In this document: piece after piece, positions 1 to 9,215 of the stretch
Layout: every line of letters starts with the position of its first letter
How positions within the stretch are numbered: the stretch's first letter is position 1
NCBI GenBank assembly: GCA_030153045.1
Contig: JASLID010000010.1
Span: forward strand, 1-64,000
Source: Flavobacterium sp.
Lineage (GTDB): Bacteria > Bacteroidota > Bacteroidia > Flavobacteriales > Flavobacteriaceae
Length of the DNA: 64,000 nt
Direction of reading: 5' to 3'
Notes under the pieces: generated by a model
The model's input: only the letters and a program-made list of their open reading frames with translations
Databases searched by the model: none
What the model was told of the DNA's origin: nothing
Program-made: the position numbers and the translations under genes

Positions 1-934
1 AAGCCGTATTATTAGCAGCTAAAGTAGTTCCAACACCCGTTAAGCCAGAACTAAGTGTATTTTGAAGTTGAATACTCCATCCTAAATTATTATTAGAGTT
101 TGCAATAGCTGTTCCAATAGCGGCAGCTGAATATGGATCGGTTGCTGGGTCATAAAAAATAACATTCGTTGAACTTGCGATTAAATTTAAATGCAATCCC
201 AAATCTTTCTCGTAAACACCATTGCAACGGGTTAATGTAGCATTAAATGCCGCCAACACTAACGCTACTTGCGTACTACTAGTTGCACCAAAATAGTTTG
301 AATATTCTGCAGTACATGACTGAGCCAAACGCAATGTTTTTAATTCTCCAGTACTAGATCTATTTGTATTTGGCAATTGAGACGTTAAGTTCGCAGTCAT
401 CTTTTTATCATCAACTGAGCAAGTCCAAGCTAATTTACCTTTTTCTCTTTGTGATTTAAAAACAGCGTATACTTTATTGTCTTGAGAATAAGCTTCGATG
501 AATTCATTTTTTTTATCAGTTCTAAAAATCATGGTTTGGATGCCCTGAGGAGAAATACTCAACTTTAATGTTGCGTATTTATCTGTAATTCCTTTTCCTG
601 AATACGCTCTAATTTCAGGAAATTTCGCTTGTAATGCTGGCTCAAAATTAGACGCTTCATACATTTCAAACTCTTCAATTTCTCCATTCACATTTGGCAA
701 TGTAATGATTGTCTTTTGTGAAGGTTTGTTAGTTAGCGAAGCAAATAAATTACTTCTAAGTTCGTCTATATTTAATTCATATAGATCAAACTGCTTAGAA
801 AACGACTCTCTAGTAGTCGCTACATTTTGAATAATTTTACCTTTAGAAGTATCATGCTTTTTCCAAAACTTATCGGATTGAGCATTCATAAAACTAAAAG
901 AAAAAGCCACTAATAATAGTAATCTTTTTTTCAT
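1..934 (-). CDS. Secreted reprolysin-like metalloprotease, N-terminal part (truncated by the window edge)
   Basis: The gene starts at an ATG ending at 934 and runs off the left edge, so only about 311 N-terminal residues are visible. It opens with a signal peptide (lysines, leucine/phenylalanine core, then MNAQ). The visible part is the propeptide and the beginning of the catalytic domain. The zinc site and C-terminus lie outside the window. The protein matches the downstream-coordinate gene (1268-4654) at the large majority of residues, including the stretches SDKFWKKHD, QKTIITLP, FEMYEASNF, SGKGITDKYATLKLS and ARCNGVYEKDL-like LTRCNGVYEKDLGLHLNLI. The two are therefore tandem paralogues. 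By analogy it should be a metzincin exported by Sec and then by T9SS, but neither the catalytic histidines nor the sorting domain can be seen here. Confidence 0.85.
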   Translation of the reverse strand, partial: MKKRLLLLVAFSFSFMNAQSDKFWKKHDTSKGKIIQNVATTRESFSKQFDLYELNIDELRSNLFASLTNKPSQKTIITLPNVNGEIEEFEMYEASNFEPALQAKFPEIRAYSGKGITDKYATLKLSISPQGIQTMIFRTDKKNEFIEAYSQDNKVYAVFKSQREKGKLAWTCSVDDKKMTANLTSQLPNTNRSSTGELKTLRLAQSCTAEYSNYFGATSSTQVALVLAAFNATLTRCNGVYEKDLGLHLNLIASSTNVIFYDPATDPYSAAAIGTAIANSNNNLGWSIQLQNTLSSGLTGVGTTLAANNTA

Positions 935-961
935 CCTTTTACATTTTTATAATTTATTCTC

Positions 962-987
962 CAAACGTAATGGTATCAAAAGACAAA
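962..987 (-). promoter_or_regulatory. Bacteroidetes-type promoter for the truncated protease gene
   Basis: Read on the minus strand, TACGTTTG (969-962) fits the TAnnTTTG -7 box. A TTTG lies 14 bases upstream (987-984), which is shorter than the usual spacing. The ATG begins 28 bases after the box. Confidence 0.45.
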
Positions 988-1216
988 ACATAAAAAGATA
1001 CTACTCAAAAACTACTCAAGCTATGTAAATCATACATTACATATTATATAAAAACAGAGGAAAGATTATTGTCTTGAATATAAATTCATTTTTTTATTCG
1101 ACATCGGCAGTTTTCAAAACTTCTAAGAAATAAAATCAAGACAACAGCAATGTCTTTATTCTTTAAATTATGACAAGTGTACCATCTTCTTTATGACTGC
1201 TTGACGATAATGGTCA

Positions 1217-1248
1217 TAAAAAAAGCAGGTTTAAAACCTGCTTTTTTT
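1217..1248 (-). terminator. Rho-independent terminator of the 1268-4654 protease gene
   Basis: Stem AAAAAAGCAGGT / ACCTGCTTTTTT with a short loop, starting about 20 bases past the stop codon and giving a U-tract on the minus-strand transcript. Confidence 0.8.
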
Positions 1249-1267
1249 AATATCAAAAGGAAAAAAC

Positions 1268-4200
1268 TTATTCAATAATAATACGTTTTACTGTTTTCTT
1301 AGCTCCATCATAAATAGACACTAAATAAACACCAGATTGTACATTATCTAAACCAATTTCTTGATTAAATGTTCCATTGTTTGAATATGATTTTTCAAAT
1401 ATTTGTCTTCCTCTTACATCATGAACGTTAATTTTAACGTCATTATTAGATGCTGAATCAAACTTCACTGTAAAATGTCCTTTATTAGGATTTGGATACA
1501 AGCTAATGTTTTGCAATTCAAATTCAGGATTTGACAATGCAGGCTGAATATTACAAACATTTAAACTCCAACTATTTAAAGTACCACCGTTACTAGATGC
1601 GTTGTCTTTAATACGCAACGTCCATGTTCCAGCTGAAGAAGTGCCATTAAAAGTCGACAATGCTTGTAATGGAGTAATTGTACCTCCAATAGCAGGCCCT
1701 GATGCACATACTAAAGTTGAACCTGAATCATCGAAAGTTACATTAACATCATCATTTGCATTACAAGCTTGATCTAACAATATTACTTGAGTCCCTAATG
1801 GATTAATCAATGTTATTATTAAATCTGATACACTGGTATGAGATATATTCATAGTAACATTTATATCAGTAATTGATACTCCAGCAGGAATATCTAAAGT
1901 AGAATTCACAGTTGGCTTACCAATTGACACTATAGTTAAAGGCACATTAACCGAAGCCGGATTAGAACAATTAACAATTCCAGTTGTAAATTTAAATGAA
2001 GCACCATAAACGCCATTACATCCTGCATTAATTGATCTAACTCTCCAATAATAATTCGTTGCTTGACTCAGACCACTTAAAGCATAAGTAGTTCCAGAAA
2101 CATTTGCAGAGGCAATGATTGTTGTAAATGTGTTGTCTGTAGCTACTTGAATATCATATGAAGTGGCACCAGCTCCAGCCGTCCAAGCCAAATTTAGTGT
2201 AGTGCTTTGAGCAACAGCATTATTAGCTGGAGTAGATAATGAGGCAGCTCCAGGAGCTGCTGCTATCTCTAGATAAAAAGGAACCGTTTTTGTTGTTGCT
2301 CCCGAAGTTGCATTAACAATAATATTAGATAATCCTACAGTTGTCGTAGCAGTAGTAGTTACTGTCATTGTTACTGTTCCAGTAGTAGTTCTTGATGTTG
2401 GCGAGAAAGTTACAATAGTATTCGCAGGCACACCTGTTGCAGTGAAGTTAGTTGTTCCTGAAAAACCTGATAAAGCGGTATAATTAAATGTATATACAAT
2501 AGCATTTGCCATTTGACAACCTCCTTTATTTTGTTCACCTACAGCACCATTAAATGCAACTGAAAAAGAAGATGCTGGTGCAGCAATAGTAAAGTTATTG
2601 TTAGAAATATCAAAGAAAACATTACCATTACCTCTTACCATAATTCTATGGGTAGTTCCAACATTATTAGGAATAGTAACTATTTCAGATCCATCATTAG
2701 GCACTTTACTTGCTAATAAAATTCCGTTTGTAAGTGTGTTATCTACAAATAAATAAATATCAACATACGGCGTATTAACCGCACCTGTATTGGTACTAGC
2801 AACATTCCAAGTAACTGTTTGATTAGTCCCAACTACATAAGATAATCCTGTAGCGCTTGGCACAGACAAAGCAAAAGGCCCAGCTGCAGCATCTACAGTT
2901 ACTTTCATATCAGTATATGCAGTTTGTCCTACTTCAGGAGTTACTGAGTTATATGGTGCATTATCTCTTACTGTTAATCTAAAATTAAGATCTCTTGCAA
3001 CTGAACTTAAAGCTTCTACTAAAATAACCTCATTACCTGTTCCATTTGTTGTGGCTGAATTAGCTATAACAGAAGTTAAATTAGGCATATATCTATTTGG
3101 AGAAGCTGTAGGAAGCCAAGATCTAAAATTAGGTCCCGATGCTTTTGTAGTACTTGCAGGACTACTTGCCCCAGTTTGTCCAGAAATACCATCATTTTGC
3201 TCCCATTGATACGTTAACGCATCTCCGTTAACATCTGTAGCTGATCCTTCTAAAATAAAAGGAGTACTAATAGGAATAATATAATTAGCAACAGGATTAA
3301 CAACTGGCGCTACATTATTTGCAGAAACTGATTGAACTTGAGTACAAGGCTTATCAGCAAAATTAGCTTCAAATTGATAAATATTATAGGCGTGATACGT
3401 ATCTATTGAATGCGGTGCTACATCATAACTCGTAATACCAGCATATCCCATAATAGTTACCCCAGAACCAACTTCTCTTTGAGCAGCATTTACTTGAGAC
3501 GAATGTGTGAATGAATGATTCATACCTAATTGATGACCAACTTCATGCACAACATAATCTATATCAAAATTGTCCCCAGATGGTGGTCCACTTCCAGGAG
3601 ATGTAAAACCACTACCTTTTCCGTTTCCTATATAGGTCCAAGTAGCTAGAGGATTAATTGTACCACAGGCACAACCAATACATCCTGCACTTCCTCCTCC
3701 TCCTGTTGCGCCAAATAGATGACCAATATCATACAAAGCATCGTTAACTGCTTGAGGTGTACTAGGACCAGAAAGCTCTGTATTTAATGTAGATTGCAAT
3801 TCTGGACTCCACGCTCCACCAGCACCTGTAGAGCCAGGAGAATACGGATCTGTGGCTGCATTATAAAAAATCACATTCGTTGATTGACTAATAAGATTTA
3901 AATGCAATCCTAAATCTTTTTCGTAAACACCATTACAACGGGTAAGTGTATTGTTGAATGCCGCTAAAACCAAACCAACTTGAGCGGAACTTGTAGCTCC
4001 AAAAAAGTTAGCATACTCAGCCGTACAAGACTGCGCCAAACGCAATGTTCTTAATTGACTATCGCTTGATCTTTGTGTTAAATTAGATTTTTTAATTTCA
4101 TCAGAGATATCCATTACCATTTCCTTTTCAACAGTTGAACAAGTCCAATCTAAAGCTCCTTTCGTTCTTTGAGAATAATAAACAGCATAAATTTTATTAT

Positions 4201-4654
4201 CGCTTGAATATGGTTCCATGAATTCATTAGGCTTATCTGTTCTAAAAACCATGGTTTGAATTCCTTGCGGAGAGATACTCAATTTTAATGTCGCATATTT
4301 GTCTGTGATACCTTTTCCTGAGTAGGCTCTAATTCCAGGAAATCTTGCTTGAAGCTCTGCATCAAAATTTGAAGCTTCATACATTTCAAATTCTTCTATT
4401 TGACCATAGGCGTTTGGTAACGTTATGATTGTTTTTTGTGAAGATTTGTTGTTTAGAGATGCAAATAAAGTATTTCTAAGCCCATCTAAGTTCAACTCAT
4501 ACAAATCGAATTGTTTTGGGAAAGACTGTCTAGAAGACACTGCATTCGTAGTTATTTTACTCTTAGAAACATCATGCTTCTTCCAAAATTTATCGGATTG
4601 AGCATTCATGAAACTAAAAGAAAAAACCATTAATAATAGTAATGCTTTTTTCAT
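1268..4654 (-). CDS. Secreted reprolysin-like zinc metalloprotease with FN3, P-domain and T9SS sorting domain
   Basis: This is a 1128-residue exported endopeptidase. Residues 1-19 form a signal peptide ending MNAQ. The zinc site HEVGHQLGMNH lies at about 370-380 and is followed by the Met-turn region TIMGYAG, which makes it a metzincin of the M12B-like reprolysin type common in Flavobacteriaceae. Further on are Ig-like sequence, a fibronectin-III-like domain with the motif YYWRVRSINAGC, and a proprotein-convertase P-domain (starting near ASVNVPLTI, ending SWSLNVC). The last ~75 residues are a T9SS type A sorting domain with SLYPNPNKG and the terminal VKRIIIE. The protein should be processed on export through the outer membrane and released or anchored outside the cell. 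It sits directly upstream of its truncated paralogue, with its own terminator between them. Function is firm at family level; the substrate is unknown. Confidence 0.93.
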   Translation of the reverse strand: MKKALLLLMVFSFSFMNAQSDKFWKKHDVSKSKITTNAVSSRQSFPKQFDLYELNLDGLRNTLFASLNNKSSQKTIITLPNAYGQIEEFEMYEASNFDAELQARFPGIRAYSGKGITDKYATLKLSISPQGIQTMVFRTDKPNEFMEPYSSDNKIYAVYYSQRTKGALDWTCSTVEKEMVMDISDEIKKSNLTQRSSDSQLRTLRLAQSCTAEYANFFGATSSAQVGLVLAAFNNTLTRCNGVYEKDLGLHLNLISQSTNVIFYNAATDPYSPGSTGAGGAWSPELQSTLNTELSGPSTPQAVNDALYDIGHLFGATGGGGSAGCIGCACGTINPLATWTYIGNGKGSGFTSPGSGPPSGDNFDIDYVVHEVGHQLGMNHSFTHSSQVNAAQREVGSGVTIMGYAGITSYDVAPHSIDTYHAYNIYQFEANFADKPCTQVQSVSANNVAPVVNPVANYIIPISTPFILEGSATDVNGDALTYQWEQNDGISGQTGASSPASTTKASGPNFRSWLPTASPNRYMPNLTSVIANSATTNGTGNEVILVEALSSVARDLNFRLTVRDNAPYNSVTPEVGQTAYTDMKVTVDAAAGPFALSVPSATGLSYVVGTNQTVTWNVASTNTGAVNTPYVDIYLFVDNTLTNGILLASKVPNDGSEIVTIPNNVGTTHRIMVRGNGNVFFDISNNNFTIAAPASSFSVAFNGAVGEQNKGGCQMANAIVYTFNYTALSGFSGTTNFTATGVPANTIVTFSPTSRTTTGTVTMTVTTTATTTVGLSNIIVNATSGATTKTVPFYLEIAAAPGAASLSTPANNAVAQSTTLNLAWTAGAGATSYDIQVATDNTFTTIIASANVSGTTYALSGLSQATNYYWRVRSINAGCNGVYGASFKFTTGIVNCSNPASVNVPLTIVSIGKPTVNSTLDIPAGVSITDINVTMNISHTSVSDLIITLINPLGTQVILLDQACNANDDVNVTFDDSGSTLVCASGPAIGGTITPLQALSTFNGTSSAGTWTLRIKDNASSNGGTLNSWSLNVCNIQPALSNPEFELQNISLYPNPNKGHFTVKFDSASNNDVKINVHDVRGRQIFEKSYSNNGTFNQEIGLDNVQSGVYLVSIYDGAKKTVKRIIIE

Positions 4655-4725
4655 TTATAATACATTTTGGGTTAGTAAATTATGGCTAAATTATAAAATA
4701 TTTATGACTATTAACATCCTATAAT

Positions 4726-4757
4726 TAAAAAAAGCAGACTGAAAGCCTGCTTTTTTT
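4726..4757 (-). terminator. Rho-independent terminator of the 4801-6339 protease gene
   Basis: Stem AAAAAAAGCAG / CTGCTTTTTTT around an 8-10 base loop, 44 bases past the stop codon, with a T-run on the minus strand. It resembles the terminator of the neighbouring protease gene. Confidence 0.75.
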
Positions 4758-4800
4758 ATAATTTATAATCTTAAGTTTACAGAACTGTGTTTTCCTAAAA

Positions 4801-6339
4801 TTATTCTTTAATCACTTTTTTAACACCTATCTTTTTTCCATCAATATCAAAAATGTTTAAAAAGTACACACCTGATATCAAAGAGTCTGTATTGAACACT
4901 TTTTTATTTGATGTTAAAACCAATTGCCCAATATAATTGTAAACTACAATTTTACTAATTTCCGCATCACAATTAACAGTAACACTGTTTTTTATAGGAT
5001 TTGGAAAAACAGAAATATTTGATTTTGAGAATTCTTCTGTGCTTAATGTAGAGGCCCTAAATCCTGAAACCACACAAGCAAATCGACTAAATCCAAACGC
5101 CTCATTTGAAGGATTAGGTTGCCCAATAGCTATTCCAGAAGGTTCTCCATTGTAATTTACACTAGGATTTGCCCATCTGTTTACTCTTGAACAATTAGAT
5201 CCTGTTGCTGCTAAACATTCGTCATTGTATGCCATTATCGTTCTCCATCTTTGAGCAGGTGTACTAGCAGCTCCGTTTGTTATAGCAGTTTTGTTTGTAT
5301 AACCGTGATGATGCGAGCATGGATTTAGATTTGTATTTACATACCAATCGTGATTTAATCCCATATTGTGTCCAAATTCATGCGCTAATGAATAGTTAGA
5401 AACCACACATGAGTACAATGTAACTGTAAAAGCTGAATTACTTGAATAATTTGTTGGTGACGAATTTAAATTTCCTAATCCACACGAAGATGTTGGGCTC
5501 CCAATTACCAAACCTACTAAATCAGCACCGTAAGTATCTCTTAAAGCATGAATTTCATCCATAACTCCATCTGAAGTACCTCTTAAATTTGACAAATCAG
5601 TTGAAAACGAACCTGATTCAGTATAAGCAACTTCTCCAACATATACCAAATTAAAAATAATATTTGAAATTCCTGAATTTGCTAAAGCAGTGTTTATATT
5701 GGTAATTGAAGTAGTAATATTAGCATTTGAAGTAGCTACACTACCCCACAAACCTCTCGCACTTGGAGTATAAACCACCATCACATCAATAGTTGTACTG
5801 CCAGAACAAACAGGTGTTGCCGCAGAACAAACATCGCTGTTTGCTAATGCATCCCCTTGTTCATTACTATCTTGAACTACTTCATAATCTATCGTCTTAT
5901 CTTTTTCAATAAAACTCATTTCATTTACTTCAGATATAGCAAATATATTCTCGCTAGTTTGCTGAAACATGTATTTATTGTTCCCACTAGACTGATACAT
6001 TCCTGTTATCGCATTTCCATATTCCGAAAAAACCAATTGGGCACTTTCATCATTCAATACTTTATATATAGCCGAATAACTCCCAACACTGTATACTATA
6101 CTTTTCTCATAAATTGCATTAATAACAGTATTGTCAGGCATTTTTACAATTAAATTCTGCTCTAAATTAAATCTATTTTGAGCTACATAAGCAGTGTTTA
6201 AATAATCAGCAGCTAATTTTTCAGAAATTTTATTTTCCTTTGGTAACGTAGCTGAATTAAGCTTTGTTTGAAAAACAGTTTGTTGTGCCTGTAAGAAAAG
6301 ACTACAAAATAAAAGCAGGTAAGTGTATTTTTTTTTCAT
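4801..6339 (-). CDS. Secreted reprolysin-like metalloprotease with T9SS sorting domain
   Basis: This is a 512-residue extracellular zinc protease. I start it at the ATG ending at 6339 (MKKKYTYLLLF, signal peptide ending LQAQQ). An in-frame TTG further upstream lies inside the promoter -7 box and cannot be the start. After a propeptide of about 150 residues comes the catalytic domain with VMVVYTPSARG and the zinc motif HEFGHNMGLNH at 320-330. RTIMAYNDEC is the Met-turn region, and several cysteines suggest disulfides. The C-terminal ~75 residues (SVFPNPIKN to the end) are a T9SS type A sorting domain. It lacks the FN3 and P-domains of its neighbour at 1268-4654, so it is a distinct family member and not a third tandem copy. 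It forms a single-gene unit with a clear promoter and terminator. Confidence 0.92.
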   Translation of the reverse strand: MKKKYTYLLLFCSLFLQAQQTVFQTKLNSATLPKENKISEKLAADYLNTAYVAQNRFNLEQNLIVKMPDNTVINAIYEKSIVYSVGSYSAIYKVLNDESAQLVFSEYGNAITGMYQSSGNNKYMFQQTSENIFAISEVNEMSFIEKDKTIDYEVVQDSNEQGDALANSDVCSAATPVCSGSTTIDVMVVYTPSARGLWGSVATSNANITTSITNINTALANSGISNIIFNLVYVGEVAYTESGSFSTDLSNLRGTSDGVMDEIHALRDTYGADLVGLVIGSPTSSCGLGNLNSSPTNYSSNSAFTVTLYSCVVSNYSLAHEFGHNMGLNHDWYVNTNLNPCSHHHGYTNKTAITNGAASTPAQRWRTIMAYNDECLAATGSNCSRVNRWANPSVNYNGEPSGIAIGQPNPSNEAFGFSRFACVVSGFRASTLSTEEFSKSNISVFPNPIKNSVTVNCDAEISKIVVYNYIGQLVLTSNKKVFNTDSLISGVYFLNIFDIDGKKIGVKKVIKE

Positions 6340-6354
6340 AAAATTTAATTTTGA

Positions 6355-6384
6355 CAAAAATACGGTTTAATTCAACTTGACAAA
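6355..6384 (-). promoter_or_regulatory. Bacteroidetes-type promoter for the 4801-6339 protease gene
   Basis: On the minus strand TTTG (6384-6381), 18 bases, then TATTTTTG (6362-6355). This is a textbook TTTG / TAnnTTTG pair. The ATG follows 15 bases after the -7 box, which settles the start codon of this gene. Confidence 0.75.
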
Positions 6385-6436
6385 AAATTAATCAATAAAA
6401 TGCATTTTCATGCATTTTATCACAAATACCCATTGA

Positions 6437-6463
6437 TTTGTTAAAAATCTTTACTTACTTTTG
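6437..6463 (+). promoter_or_regulatory. Promoter of gcdH
   Basis: TTTG at 6437-6440 and TACTTTTG at 6456-6463, separated by 15 bases. The ATG follows 19 bases later. The -7 box is exact; the spacing is on the short side. Confidence 0.55.
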
Positions 6464-6482
6464 TTCCCTCAAAACATGAATT

Positions 6483-7661
6483 ATGAAACCAGATTTATTT
6501 CAATCTCCTGATTATTACTTGTTAGATGACTTACTAACAGAAGAACATAAATTAGTGCGTGACTCTGCTCGTGCATGGGTAAAAAAAGAAGTTTCTCCTA
6601 TTATAGAAGAATATGCTCAAAAAGCTGAGTTCCCAAAACAACTTGTAAAAGGGCTAGCGGAAATTGGTGGCTTTGGCCCTTATATCCCTGTAGAATATGG
6701 AGGTGCTGGTTTAGACCAAATCTCTTACGGATTAATCATGCAAGAAATTGAGCGTGGTGATTCTGGAGTTCGTTCTACTTCATCAGTACAATCTTCTTTA
6801 GTGATGTATCCTATTTGGAAATACGGAAACGAAGAGCAAAGAATGCGTTTTTTACCAAAATTAGCTACCGGAGAATTTATCGGTTGTTTTGGTCTGACGG
6901 AACCAAATTATGGTTCTGATCCAGGAAGTATGATTACCAACTTTAAAGACATGGGAGACCATTATTTATTGAATGGAGCAAAAATGTGGATTTCGAATGC
7001 ACCGTTTGCTGATATCGCAGTGGTTTGGGCAAAAGACGAAACTGGAAGAATTCACGGATTAATCGTAGAAAGAGGAATGGAAGGTTTTTCTACTCCTGAA
7101 ACACACAACAAGTGGTCATTAAGAGCTTCTTCAACTGGAGAATTGATTTTTGATAATGTAAAAGTCCCTAAAACCAACTTATTACCAAACAAATCTGGGT
7201 TAGGCGCACCACTTGGCTGTCTTGATTCAGCACGTTACGGAATTGCTTGGGGAGCTATTGGAGCAGCGATGGATTGTTACGATACGGCTTTGCGTTATGC
7301 AAAAGAACGTATTCAGTTTGACAAACCAATTGCTGGAACACAATTGCAACAAAAGAAATTAGCGGAGATGATTACTGAAATCACCAAAGCACAATTACTA
7401 ACTTGGAGACTTGGAGTATTGAGAAACGAAGGAAGAGCAACTTCTGCACAAATCTCAATGGCAAAAAGAAACAACGTGAACATGGCAGTGGAAATTGCTC
7501 GTGAAGCACGTCAGATGTTAGGAGGAATGGGAATCACAGGTGAATATTCGATCATGCGTCACATGATGAATTTAGAGTCTGTAATTACTTATGAAGGAAC
7601 TCACGACATTCACTTATTGATTACTGGCTTAGATATTACTGGTATTCCAGCATTCAAATAG
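6483..7661 (+). CDS. gcdH: Glutaryl-CoA dehydrogenase (acyl-CoA dehydrogenase family)
   Basis: This FAD flavoenzyme oxidises and decarboxylates glutaryl-CoA to crotonyl-CoA in lysine and tryptophan breakdown, in the cytoplasm. At 392 residues it has the usual family length. The N-terminal helical domain is followed by the middle beta domain with CFGLTEPNYGSDP (flavin and substrate contacts) and the C-terminal helical domain. The catalytic glutamate is in YEGTHDIH at about residue 371, followed by the ending GLDITGIPAFK, which closely resembles known glutaryl-CoA dehydrogenases rather than short-chain acyl-CoA dehydrogenases. It is monocistronic, with its own promoter and a strong terminator, and no other lysine-degradation gene lies next to it. 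Confidence 0.9.
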   Translation: MKPDLFQSPDYYLLDDLLTEEHKLVRDSARAWVKKEVSPIIEEYAQKAEFPKQLVKGLAEIGGFGPYIPVEYGGAGLDQISYGLIMQEIERGDSGVRSTSSVQSSLVMYPIWKYGNEEQRMRFLPKLATGEFIGCFGLTEPNYGSDPGSMITNFKDMGDHYLLNGAKMWISNAPFADIAVVWAKDETGRIHGLIVERGMEGFSTPETHNKWSLRASSTGELIFDNVKVPKTNLLPNKSGLGAPLGCLDSARYGIAWGAIGAAMDCYDTALRYAKERIQFDKPIAGTQLQQKKLAEMITEITKAQLLTWRLGVLRNEGRATSAQISMAKRNNVNMAVEIAREARQMLGGMGITGEYSIMRHMMNLESVITYEGTHDIHLLITGLDITGIPAFK

Positions 7662-7680
7662 CAGATTGAATACTATATAA

Positions 7681-7717
7681 AAAAAGAGCCTCTGAAAAAT
7701 TTAGAGGCTCTTTTTTT
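7681..7717 (+). terminator. Terminator of gcdH
   Basis: Stem AAAAAGAGCCTCT / AGAGGCTCTTTTT with a 9-base loop and a T-run, 20 bases past the stop codon. Confidence 0.85.
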
Positions 7718-7764
7718 GTTTAAGGATTATTCTAGGGTCATTTCCAAATTATTCAACTATTTCT

Positions 7765-7772
7765 TATTTTTG
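7765..7772 (+). promoter_or_regulatory. -7 box of the DinB-family gene at 7796
   Basis: TATTTTTG fits TAnnTTTG and lies 23 bases before the ATG. The expected -33 region reads only TTTC. Confidence 0.45.
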
Positions 7773-7795
7773 ATTCAACATTAAAAAAGAAAACC

Positions 7796-8287
7796 ATGAA
7801 TCTAAGTCAATTCCTAATGCCGGAATTCCAACATGAAATGGCGAATACTAGAAAAATGCTTGAAGCCATTCCTGAAGAAAGTTTTGACTATAAGTCTAAT
7901 GAAAAAGCAATGAGTTTGGCACAATTAGCCAATCACATAACAGAAATTCCGACTTGGGTTAGAGCTACTTTCCTTTATCCGGAATTGGATTTTTCGACAT
8001 TTAAATACGAGCCTAAAAATTACAAAACAGTCAAAGAATTACTCGCCTTTTTTGATGAAACGGTGACCGATGCTCAAAAATTATTAAGCGAAGTAAGTAA
8101 TGAAACACTCAATGAAAATTGGACCATGAAAAACGGAGAAATTATTTATTTCACAATGCCTAAACTTTCCGTATTTCGAATGTTTGTCATGAACCACACC
8201 ATTCATCACAGAGGGCAAATGTCTGCGTATATTCGTGCCGTTGGCGCTAAAGTTCCCGGAATGTATGGTCCTACCGCCGATGAATAA
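7796..8287 (+). CDS. DinB/YfiT-like four-helix metal-binding protein
   Basis: This 163-residue protein belongs to the DinB superfamily, four-helix bundles that use three histidines to bind a metal. Relatives include thiol-dependent transferases and stress-induced proteins; the reaction here is unknown. The histidines are in LAQLANHITEIPTW (about residue 46) and in MNHTIHHRGQMSAYIRAVG (about 135-139), the characteristic C-terminal motif. The ending PGMYGPTADE is typical of Bacteroidetes members. There is no signal peptide, so it is cytoplasmic. It is a single-gene unit between two terminators. Despite the family name it is unrelated to DNA polymerase IV. A second, distant DinB-family protein lies at 63191-63679. 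Confidence 0.88.
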   Translation: MNLSQFLMPEFQHEMANTRKMLEAIPEESFDYKSNEKAMSLAQLANHITEIPTWVRATFLYPELDFSTFKYEPKNYKTVKELLAFFDETVTDAQKLLSEVSNETLNENWTMKNGEIIYFTMPKLSVFRMFVMNHTIHHRGQMSAYIRAVGAKVPGMYGPTADE

Positions 8288-8322
8288 AAATTATCTATTC
8301 AAGTGTTCATAAAAACAATGTT

Positions 8323-8352
8323 AAAAGCTTCTCGGGAACGGGAAGCTTTTTT
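8323..8352 (+). terminator. Terminator of the DinB-family gene
   Basis: AAAAGCTTC / GAAGCTTTT hairpin followed by T-run. The downstream sequence TACTTTTG (8352-8359) fits a -7 box and overlaps the end of the terminator; it may serve the next gene. Confidence 0.75.
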
Positions 8353-8429
8353 ACTTTTGTCTGCTGTAATTAAAAAACCGCTGATATAATCTTTACGTAT
8401 ATTAATTACTAAACTAAAATTTTAAGACC

Positions 8430-9215
8430 ATGAACATAGAATCTATCAATAAAAACATTCAATCTCAAAAGAATATTTTACTCAATCACCCGTTGTATGC
8501 ACAAATTCGAAACGTAAACGATTTGCATTGTTTTTTGGAAACTCATGTGTATGCGGTTTGGGATTTTATGTCGCTTTTAAAAGCATTACAATCGAAACTG
8601 ACATGTACAACAACACCTTGGTTTGCCACTAAAAATGCCGAAATTAGGTATTTAATCAATGAAATTGTTTTAGCCGAAGAAACAGACATTTCATTGGATG
8701 GAAAAAGGCAAAGTCATTTTGAAATGTATATAGATGCGATGAAATCTTGTGGCGCAAATATCGTAGAAATTGAAGCTTTTTTAGAAGATGTAGTTAATAC
8801 CCAAAATATTTTTATCTCGATAAAAACAAGTCAGTTGCATCCAGACGTGAAAGCTTTTTTAGATTTTACTTTCCGTGTGATTGAAGAAGGAAAACCTCAT
8901 CAAATTGCTGCAGCTTTTACCTTTGGAAGAGAAGACCTGATTCCAAATATGTTTACTGAAATCCTTAGAAATTTCAAGGCTAATTTTCCTGAAACCGATT
9001 TGTCAAAACTGATTTATTATTTCGAAAGACATATCGAATTAGATGCCGATGAGCATGGACCAATGGCTATGCAAATGATAACAGAATTGTGTGAAAACGA
9101 CGAGCAAAAATGGAAAGAAGTAGAAGAAATTTCAATTGAAGCTCTCGAAAAAAGAATTGGGTTGTGGAATGCCATTGAAGAACACATTCACGAGAAGCAC
9201 TTAGCTATGTCATAA
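8430..9215 (+). CDS. DUF3050 domain protein (haem-oxygenase-like helical fold)
   Basis: This cytoplasmic protein of 261 residues matches the DUF3050 family, which adopts an all-helical fold related to haem oxygenase and TenA. Family members have no settled function. Visible landmarks are NHPLYAQIRNVNDLHCFLETHVYAVWDFMSL near the N-terminus, where the two histidines and the acidic/aromatic pattern are conserved, and VLAEETDISLDG and YFERHIELDADEHGPMAM towards the end. The last contains histidines and acidic residues that could bind metal. I know of similar proteins called heme oxygenase-like, but nothing in the sequence proves haem or iron chemistry. The start is an ATG with an AT-rich leader, and no operon partner is evident. 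Confidence 0.75.
   Translation: MNIESINKNIQSQKNILLNHPLYAQIRNVNDLHCFLETHVYAVWDFMSLLKALQSKLTCTTTPWFATKNAEIRYLINEIVLAEETDISLDGKRQSHFEMYIDAMKSCGANIVEIEAFLEDVVNTQNIFISIKTSQLHPDVKAFLDFTFRVIEEGKPHQIAAAFTFGREDLIPNMFTEILRNFKANFPETDLSKLIYYFERHIELDADEHGPMAMQMITELCENDEQKWKEVEEISIEALEKRIGLWNAIEEHIHEKHLAMS

Larger units (their letters stand above)
935..1267. other. Intergenic region between the tandem protease genes
   Basis: This 333-base spacer carries no convincing gene. It holds the terminator of the gene to its right (1217-1248), a -7 box for the gene to its left (962-969), and a 7-bp inverted repeat (TTATGAC at 1191-1197 and GTCATAA at 1213-1219) just before the terminator. The rest is AT-rich sequence in which I see nothing further. 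Confidence 0.6.

Noticed and set aside
7796..8287. DinB name read as DNA polymerase IV
   Set aside because: The protein belongs to the DinB/YfiT metal-binding family, which is unrelated to the polymerase despite the shared name; the same holds for 63191-63679.
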